Shown here: positions 56,663-64,000 of the stretch, piece after piece
Numbering within the stretch: position 1 is the stretch's first letter
Layout: each line of letters starts with the position of its first letter
Assembly: GCF_017591425.1 (NCBI RefSeq)
Contig: NW_024465885.1
Coordinates: 42,775,001-42,839,000, forward strand
Direction of reading: 5' to 3'
Source of the DNA: Ochotona curzoniae
Taxonomy: Eukaryota; Chordata; Mammalia; Lagomorpha; Ochotonidae
Length of the DNA stretch: 64,000 nt
The notes under the pieces: generated by a model
Told to the model about the DNA's origin: nothing
The model's database searches: none
What the model saw: the letters and a program-made list of their open reading frames with translations, nothing else
Translations under genes and position numbers: made by a program

Positions 56663-57449
56663 ATGCCTTCCTCTTGGCAAGGTCAGCTGTCAGTTACAAC
56701 AGTCGGGTCCATCCCAGAGCTTAAAGTCAAGCTTTCTTCCATAATAGTTTGCAACATTTGATCCTTGACACTGTGTAGGAAAATAACCTCGCTCTAGTGA
56801 TTGTCTCCAGGTACACCACTCCATGTGACCAACCCCTGAACAGGACACACATACAAGCAAAAATCATGTGGTTTATCGTATCAACTCTGAACCCACAGCA
56901 AAGAAGAGGATGGGACAGGTAGCAACGTGTAGGAGAGCCAGGGTGAGTATGTCCTCTGCGGTGAGAATTCAGTAGTGCTTCATAATGAGTGTGTCCCACA
57001 GCAGTACTGGGCAGTGCTCCATGGGCAGAGGAGCACCTGGAAGTCCTCCCTCTTCCCTGGCTCCTAGACCTTTCTCTTCCCTCCTCCCTGGCAGATTCGG
57101 ATCTGCATCCTTTCCCTGGGTGAACCAGCACCACAGGTGGACCAGCTCTTGGCAAGTCTGCTGGTCTTTCCAGTGATGCTGGAACCTTGGGGTCAGGGAC
57201 CTGCTCTCTGGTCTTGCCCTTGGTGTCAGAGGCCAGGATGGTCCTGGGGATGCCCCTGCATTTTGCATCTTCTGCTGTAAGAGAGGACCAACAGAGGGAA
57301 GAAACAGGAGGAAGCTGAGTTCTCCCCTGTGAGCATCTGTGGGCCTTCTCCTCCTGCCTCATCTCTTGCCCTTCCTTCTCACTAGCCCTGCACAGGTGCC
57401 TCTGGGAGCCAGGTTTCTAGTTATCAGTGAAATGATTTCTCAATTTCAC

Positions 57450-57762
57450 TGGGCTTTAAATTTTTTTCAAAGGCAGATTTACAGAGAGGAGGAGAGACAG
57501 AAAGATATTCTACCTGCTGGTTCACTCCCCAAATGGTCGTAATGACCAGGACTGAGCCAACTTGAAGCCAGGAGCCAGGAGCTTCTTCCAGGTCTCCCTT
57601 TCAGGTGCAGGGTCCCAAGGGTTTGAGTCATCCTCCACTGCTTTCCCAGACCACAAGTAGGGAGATGGATCAGAAGTGGAGTAGCCAGGACCTGAACCAG
57701 TACCCATATTAGATGCTTGTGCTTGAAGGCAGATTAGACAACTGAGCCATGGTGCTGGTCCG
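57450..57762 (-). mobile_element. CSINE, antisense copy
   Basis: TTTTTTTCAAAGGCAGATTT to CAACTGAGCCATGGTGCTGG. Confidence 0.87.
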
Positions 57763-58034
57763 TTAAAAAAAATTTAGTTGAAAGGCAGTGGTACAGTGAG
57801 AGAGAGATAAATGGAAAGAGAGAGAGTTTTTTCATCCAGTGGCTCACTCCTAAATTGGGTCTGATGTCAGGGGCTAGACCAGGCCAAAGCCAGGAATCAG
57901 GAACTCTAACTGGGTTTCCCATGTGGGTGCAGTGGCCTGTCTTCCGAGGCTCAAAAACAGGGAACTGGATTGGCTCACATGGGATGTTGGCCTTGTACGG
58001 GGTGGACTAATTCACTGCATTACAATGGCTACCC
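57763..58034 (-). mobile_element. CSINE, older antisense copy in tandem with the previous one
   Basis: AAATTTAGTTGAAAGGCAGTG to TTCACTGCATTACAATGGC. Partly shortened. Confidence 0.8.
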
Positions 58035-58105
58035 AGCATGCATCTGACTTTTTGACGTGTGAACCCTGTGAAGCCTATTCTACACTGCAAGATGTGGGGG
58101 AGGGA

Positions 58106-58327
58106 GGAGCAGGCATTGTGGCATAGTGGATTAAGCCTCAGCCTGTGGCTCCAGCATTCCATGTGGGTGCTGATTGGAGTCCTGGCCATTCTGCTTCCCA
58201 TCAATCCTGGCTCTTGGCTTTGGACTGTTTTGCCTATCTGAGTAGTGATCCAGTGGATGGAAGATTTTCCTTCTCCTATTTCTTTCTCTGTAACTCTGTC
58301 TTTCAAACAAATAATAAAAGGAAGGTG
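58106..58327 (+). mobile_element. CSINE, older sense copy, shortened
   Basis: GGAGCAGGCATTGTGGCATAG to CTCTGTCTTTCAAACAAATA. Confidence 0.84.
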
Positions 58328-59497
58328 GGTTAGGAAAGTGGCTTCTTGTTTGCTGGCTCTCAGACACAACATAGGCTGTGGTTTGGTCCAAAGCAAGAAG
58401 CAAGCGTCTCAAACCTCCACAAGGCTGGATTTCCTCACCCCGTAGGGACAGACCCGCTTGCCTGGAAGTTTATTTCATCCAGGTGAGACCTCCAAGTTAG
58501 GACACCTGGAAGTCACCAGGATTCTGCTGTTTCAACAATCAAACCCAGCCATGAGTTACAGAGAAGAGCAGTCAACCCATCCTGAGAATGATCAAGTTAA
58601 CCACGTGAAATTGCCATTTTTGTAGATTGATGCAATGCTGCTTGACTTAACTTCACCTGCCCGCTGATGGCCGAAGTGGTAGGTCTCAGTTTGACTGCAT
58701 GTGAGACCAGGGGTTTTCAAAAATAACACAGGATGGAAACAAGCCCCAGGGCACACTGCAGATCAATTAAACTGGAATCTCCAAGGCTAGAACTCAAACA
58801 GCAAGATTTTTTTTAAAAAAAACTCTCTGAAGAGGGGGATTTCATTAGGCAATCGGAGCCGAGGTTTCTGAAACAAATCAAAATTGTATGGTTTCTCATA
58901 AAACGTCAGTCATCTCTCCGGTGGGTGACCTTCACATGGCAGGTGTTCTCTGGTGTTCTCTGGGGATTCCATGTGAGATTGACAGGATTGTGACCCCAGG
59001 CACAGCAGAGAACACACTGTGGTAGCTTCCAGCAGCTCTGCTTCCGGTTCCCCAGGCCCAGCACTCTGCAAACCTGTGCCCAGCCTCATCCAACAGGCAG
59101 AGTGTGTGGTTTTCAGATAATGGGGATCACAGAAGTCCTGGCTCTCTCCAGGGGACCAGTGGGCTGGGCTGTTGCCTCTGCTGAGCTCAAGGATGGCCGC
59201 TCTTAGCTCTGCATGTTTTCTGTGGCTCTCATCTAGAAGCAGAGACCTCGCTGTCCTCCAAGGCCACGTTTGTCAAGACAAACCCCCTACCAGAGCCACA
59301 TGCAGATGGTTGTTTCAAGGGAACCCACCCTGGACCACACCAGATTCCTTGCAAGAGGATTCAAGAGTCAATGTTTTAAACCAGATCCCTTCCCTTGCTA
59401 GCCAATGTGATGTAAGGTGCCTGGAGTGCAAGGACTGTGAAGAGGCTCAGCCTGGCCTCTGGCCATGGCTCAGGAGAAAGTCCAATTCCTACTACTT
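58328..59497. other. Intergenic stretch, mostly unassigned
   Basis: 58700-58830 (GGGGTTTTCAAAAATAACAC, GATCAATTAAACTGGAATCTC) weakly resembles a MER5-type hAT repeat. The rest, including the AT-balanced 58580-58670, shows nothing I can name. Confidence 0.4.
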
Positions 59498-59800
59498 CTC
59501 CTTTTTAATGTTTCTTTTTTATTAGAAAAACAATTCTACAGAGCAAAGGAGAGACAGAAAAACAAAAAGATCCTCCATCTGCTGGTTCGCTCCCCAAATG
59601 GCCACTATGGCTGGAACTGAGCCAATCTAAAGTCGGGAGTCAAAAGCTTCTTTTGGGTCTCACATGGGTGCAGGGTCCATCTTTCCTTTCTTTCCCAGGC
59701 TGTAAGCAGGGAGCTGGATGGGAAGTGGAGCAGCTGGGACACAAACTTGCACCCAGCATTTAGAGAAGGATTAACCTGTTAAGCCATTGTGCCAGCCTCC
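59498..59800 (-). mobile_element. CSINE, antisense copy
   Basis: TTTAATGTTTCTTTTTTATTA to AGCCATTGTGCCAGCCTCC. Confidence 0.85.
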
Positions 59801-59964
59801 AAATGGCTACCCTTACCAATGACCAGAGGGAGTTACCAACTTCCTAAGGGAGTTTCTGGGAGTTTCATCTCATGCCCCAACTCTCACATGTTGGTGGTGT
59901 TGGAACCCCCAAACATCTCAAATATTCCCTCCCCCCAGTACTAGAGAAGCATCTGTTTCCATGT

Positions 59965-60255
59965 ATAGCAGTTTTGTGTCCGTGGGGATGTAACCCAAAA
60001 CCCTTGTGGGTGCCCGAAGCTTAGATTATACCAAACCCTTAGACAGACTGTATTTCTCTATCTTGTGATAAAATTTAGTGTACAGACCAAGCGCAGTGAG
60101 AGATTTACAATCATAGTGATATAGCAGAGTGACTGGAATATTATATTACAAAATCTATGTGGATGTGATCACCCTCTCTTGAAAGAGTCAGAACAAATAT
60201 TATTTTCAGACCGTGGTTGATCATGGGCAGCTGAAACCATAGAAAAATAGAATTG
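59965..60255. mobile_element. Tigger-type DNA transposon remnant
   Basis: TGTGTCCGTGGGGATGTAAC, ATTATACCAAACCCTTAGAC, and right part CAGACCGTGGTTGATCATGG then CTGAAACCATAGAAA. Clearer than the copy at 4562. Confidence 0.7.
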
Positions 60256-60288
60256 CAAATAAGGATGGGAAGTATTACATAATATGCT

Positions 60289-60366
60289 CATCTATCCACC
60301 CACACACTCACTCACCCACCTATCTTCCCTCCATGCACTCACTCATTCACTCATCTGTCTCTCTAG
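60289..60366. repeat. CCAC/CTCA low-complexity tract
   Basis: CCACCCACACACTCACTCACC followed by CACTCACTCATTCACTC. Confidence 0.82.
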
Positions 60367-60469
60367 TCCTTCTCCCCTCTTCCTTCTCTCTCTCCTTTGC
60401 CTACACCCACCCTCTCCACATCCGCTATGTGCTGGACATTGTTCTTTTTATTTTAAAATATCAGGTGTG

Positions 60470-60812
60470 TTTTTAAAAATGATTTATTTATCTGAAAGGT
60501 AGAGTTACAGAGAAAGAAGGAAACACACAAAGAGAAAGAGAGAGAGCCAGAGAGAGAGAGAGAGCTTCCATCCATTGGTTCACTCCCCAAATGACCAGCC
60601 ATGGCTGGAGTTGGACTGAGCCGGAGCCAGGAACCAGGAGCTTCTTCTGGGTCTCTCCTGTGGGTTCAGGAGCCCAAGCACTTGCATCATCCTCTAGTGT
60701 TTTCCCAGGTCATTAGTAGGGAGCTGGATTAGAAATGGAGCAGCCAGGAATCAAACCATAGGGGATGCGGGCACTGCAGTAGGCTTAACCTGCTACATGC
60801 AGTGCTACCGCC
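60470..60812 (-). mobile_element. CSINE, antisense copy with expanded GA tract
   Basis: TGATTTATTTATCTGAAAGG, an expanded GAGAGA region at 60530-60565, and head end TTAACCTGCTACATGCAGTG. Confidence 0.85.
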
Positions 60813-60872
60813 TGAACACTGTTCTAAGCACTTGCAATACATAAATGAACAACATATTCAGAAATTTCTGCT

Positions 60873-61195
60873 GGGGGCCAGCATTGTGGTGCAGTGGATT
60901 AAATGGCTACCCGTGGCACCAGCATCCCATGCAAATGGTGGTTCAAATCCCAGCTACTCTACTACTACCCAATCCAGCTCCCTGCAAATGTACCTGGGGA
61001 GACAGTGGAAGATGGCTCAAATGCTTAGGTCACTGTTGCCCACATAGGTCACCTGTATGGAGTTTCTGACTCCTGGTATTGGCCTGCGATTACCCCAGTT
61101 TGGGCAGTTATTTGGAGACTGAACCAGTAGAAAGAAGAGCTCTTTCTCAACCCTGCCTTTCAAATACATAAATAAATCTTTTTTTAAAAAAAATG
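60873..61195 (+). mobile_element. CSINE, older sense copy
   Basis: GGGGGCCAGCATTGTGGTGC to CAAATACATAAATAAATC and poly(A). Confidence 0.88.
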
Positions 61196-61301
61196 GAATT
61201 TTCCTTCTAGCAGGAGAAGGATAGTGAGAGCAGTAGGCCTAGGGCAGAGTACTTAGGAAAAATCTCCAGGATGAGTGAGATGGAATGTCTTCTTGTGCCT
61301 T

Positions 61302-61605
61302 TTCATTTATTTACTTGAAAGTAAAAATAATAGAGATAGAGATCTTCCACCTGCTGGTTCACTCCCCAGATGGCTGCAAAGACCAAGACTGAGCCAGGCT
61401 GAAGCCAGGAGTTGCATCCATGTCCCCTCACATTGGATGCAGGGACCATCTTCAGCTGCACTTCCTCTTCACCGGCTCTACCCAACCCAGGCACATTAGC
61501 AGGGAACTGGATCAGAAGTGGAACAGCTGGGACATGAACTGGCACCGGTACGGGGTGCTGCTGTTGCAGGTAGGGGTATTATCTGATATGCCACAATGGT
61601 AACCC
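61302..61605 (-). mobile_element. CSINE, antisense copy
   Basis: TTTATTTACTTGAAAGTAAAA to ATCTGATATGCCACAATGG. Confidence 0.84.
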
Positions 61606-64000
61606 TGCAATTTCATTTCATTCTCTCTTTAAAACTCCTTCCCTTTTCTGCACAACTTTTTAGTCATGACAAGCTGCACTTCTGCACCTGCCCTTGAAAT
61701 AGAGTATATGCTGAGGCTGTTTCTTGAGTGTGGCTCATCAATTTCTGCCCAAGACAAGGGGAGGACTTGCTGGCCACTTCTGAAGTCAAGTGGAGGGAGG
61801 GTTGGGTAGAGCCGGTGAAGAGGAAGTCATGTGGCCCCTCATCACAGCAATGACTCCCCAGGACCAGCCAGAAGACAAAACTTCCCCATGGAGGGCCAGG
61901 GAAAGGGCAAACAGAGACACAGCAAAAAGCAATGCTAAAGGAATAACAGGGGATTGTCACCATCCTATACAGGGAGTGGGTGGTGAGGAGTGTCTAATGG
62001 AGCAGTGATGTTTACTAGATGAAAACAACCAACCCAGAGCAGACAGGGGAGGTGGAAGATCACCTGATCCACCTCCTTCCCTCCCTGGTTTGTGCTGGAG
62101 CCTCCCTTAGGGGGCCAGCACAGAGCGCACTGCACCACGTGAGATCCTTCTTAACTGTTCTTATAGATGGCCTTTCCTCCTGCCCCAGGGTGTGGCCTAT
62201 GGTTCTAGCCCCTTGTGTGTACGTGTGTGTGTGTGTGTATGTGTGTGTGGTGTGCTGGCAAGAGGTGTGCGCATGTGCGTGTGCATAGATGAGAGCCACA
62301 TGGGTCTTGCTAACCGACCTTGCACAGTAGTGATGAGGCTGGATGACAGCTGGTGGCCACAGAACCCCCGGAGAAGAAAGTTCTTCCTGTGTGCACCATT
62401 GTCCTGGGAGAGGGGAGCCTGAATGGGCCACATGGAGTCAAGGCTTCACTTCCTCTTTTTCTCCATCCCCAGGATGGACAGGCCAGGTCTTTGCCTGTTG
62501 AAACTCAGAAGTGAGAGCCCCCTCCCCCTGGGGCAAGAGAAATTTTCGAGAATGGAGAACACAAGCTGTGGGAGAGTTGAGGAATGGTTCCTGGGCCCCA
62601 ATAGAGACCACAGACAGACAGACAGAGCTCCTCTGGACAGCAGGGCCTGGGCTTTTCCTTTCAGAGCTGCCCTGCTGTCTTCGACCGGCCCCCACTCCAC
62701 CCCAGAGAAGGGAGCACGACTCCATGGAGCCCACAATTTAAAGGTGTCTATGTGGTCATCCATTTCCTTGGTCAGGTGCTGGGCTTGCAACACAAAAGCC
62801 CCAGCCCAGGCCCAGGTCCTGGCCTGGGAGGGGTGAAGGCTGTCCTGCCAGCCCCTCCTTTGCTCTGGGCTCTAAGTTTCTTGGCTGTTTCTGAATTCCT
62901 AAATGGAAACAGGGCACTCATACACAGCCTTCTGGAGTAGGAAGTGCGAGTTCCTCACATTGGTCTTGCCTTATTGGTCTCTGCTCATGTGAGCACGTGA
63001 AGCGCTGACCAGTCCATCTGCCTCCCACGCCTGTGTCCACCAGGGGCCCCCTGGGGCTCACCTTGAGCAGCGCCTGCTGGCCGTTCCCCCTTCCATCAGA
63101 TCTCAGTGTTCCTGGAACTAAGTGCAAATATCCAACAGGCAAGGCCAGCAAGGACAGCCCCACCATGGCTGCCCTTGACATTCATATCCTCCACTGTGCA
63201 GCCAACAACTGTGGAGAGAAAATATTCAGAGGCACCTTGCTGGGGTGGGAAGTGCCCACCCACGTGGTCTGTCCACGTGGTCTGGCTCTGCCAAGGCAAC
63301 CAACCACAGGCAGGACTCAGAATTCCACAAATTCACCACAGGTGAGTTTTTGACCTTATCCTTTTGTATGACCCAGGAGTGCTGTTGTAAATACTCATAC
63401 AACCATTGACAGGAGAAAGATTTCCCGGCCCTGAGCTAAACAACATCATAGAACCACTGCTCAAGGAACAGTACGTGTTGTACGAATCGTCACGCGACAG
63501 GCATGGTGTCCATCAGCAACACAGACCCCACAGACAGCAGTGGCTAGACCACACAGTGGTCACAACACACAGGTGCCTGTGAGGTTTACCCCAGGACCTC
63601 ATCTCTGGGAGACGCTGCTTTTATGTGGCACACAGTCGCAGTCTGGAGTTGGCTTCAAGCCTACAGGAGGAAGTGCAGAGTTTTGTGCAATGACAATGTC
63701 ATTTGACAGCAGGGCTGGAGCACCTGCAGATTGAGGGACTGCTGGGTGGGCTGGGATAGGGTGTCCCCGGACCCATTCCCCAGGCATGTGTAGGGGTGAG
63801 CAGTGGCTATTACTCCCAGCTGGGAGCCAGATCTGTGCTGGGTGACAGGTGGGAGAAGCAGGCAGAAACAGCTTCCAGAAGAAATCTTGTTTGTTTTGCA
63901 CAGTTGTTTCCTGGAAGACCCAGCCAAGAGGCTTGCCAGTCACCCTCAAATGCAAAATCAGGGGAAATAAACATCAGCCACCCTGCATGATTGTAGACCA
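61606..64000. other. Intergenic sequence, right end
   Basis: Apart from a GT microsatellite (62211-62290) I see no repeat, RNA gene or conserved ORF. The segment 62440-64000 is moderately GC-rich and appears single-copy. Confidence 0.6.
62211..62290. repeat. GT/GTGC microsatellite
   Basis: GTGTGTACGTGTGTGTGTG and GTGTGCGCATGTGCGTG runs. Confidence 0.88.

Larger units (their letters stand above)
48554..57449. other. Intergenic sequence, middle part
   Basis: It contains old L1M-like and other repeat remnants (49136-49690), CSINEs (50270, 50951, 52151, 52473), an L1-type 3' end (about 51236-51560), a pyrimidine-rich run (52052-52138) and a GA run followed by 8-bp repeats (56614-56662). The stretch 54023-56600 contains several overlapping ORFs of 117-132 codons but no family I recognise; 56663-57449 is also unassigned. 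Confidence 0.65.

Noticed and set aside
56727..57362. 211-codon minus-strand ORF
   Set aside because: No recognisable domain or gene context; repeat-flanked intergenic DNA.
1..64000. CRISPR array or prokaryotic operon
   Set aside because: Repeats are dispersed SINEs with poly(A) tails and target-site duplications; genes are intron-containing with GT-AG junctions.

Overview
This is a piece of a mammalian nuclear genome, almost certainly from a lagomorph and probably a pika (Ochotona). The basis is more than 30 tRNA-derived C-type SINEs (CSINEs), the SINE family characteristic of rabbits and pikas. About seven of them are young, with perfect or near-perfect 9-15 bp target-site duplications. 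The young copies share a tail reading CGCCTTTCCAATAAAAATAAATC, which I associate with pika rather than rabbit. Lagomorph is secure; pika is inference.

The only protein-coding gene I can support is HUNK (hormonally up-regulated Neu-associated kinase, an AMPK/SNF1-related serine/threonine kinase) on the + strand. Seven coding exons (probably exons 5-11 of 11) lie at 4365-4492, 12483-12618, 17147-17309, 22331-22414, 25916-25963, 34361-34541 and 37251-37891. All junctions are GT-AG and phase-compatible. Together they encode the last 459 residues: the C-terminal end of the kinase lobe, a UBA-like SNF1-homology region that is exactly one exon, and a long Ser/Pro-rich tail ending at TAG 37889-37891. 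The start of the gene, with the ATP site and catalytic loop, lies to the left of the window. A 3' UTR of about 2.4 kb follows and probably ends near 40.32 kb at an AATACA-type signal.

Layout: 1-4364 is an incomplete upstream intron; 4365-37891 is the exon and intron body; 37892-about 40320 is the 3' UTR; 40.3-64 kb is intergenic DNA with no gene I recognise, which fits my recollection that HUNK is followed by a gene-poor interval on human chr21q22.1. Introns and intergenic DNA hold CSINEs (mostly antisense), a complete-ended but internally deleted LINE-1 at 27.67-30.72 kb, older L1/L2/Tigger/other fragments, and many microsatellites.

I found no undescribed defence, mobile or enzymatic system, and nothing prokaryotic. 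The most interesting non-textbook items are: a five-unit, exactly 33-bp-period array of inverted CCAAT boxes in an intron (15.87-16.02 kb); the HAL1-like L1 that keeps both ends and ORF1 but has lost nearly all of ORF2; a 196-bp intronic segment present twice 2.5 kb apart at about 97% identity; a long GU-rich tract just downstream of a 5' splice site; and two adjacent symmetric HUNK exons that could be skipped in frame.
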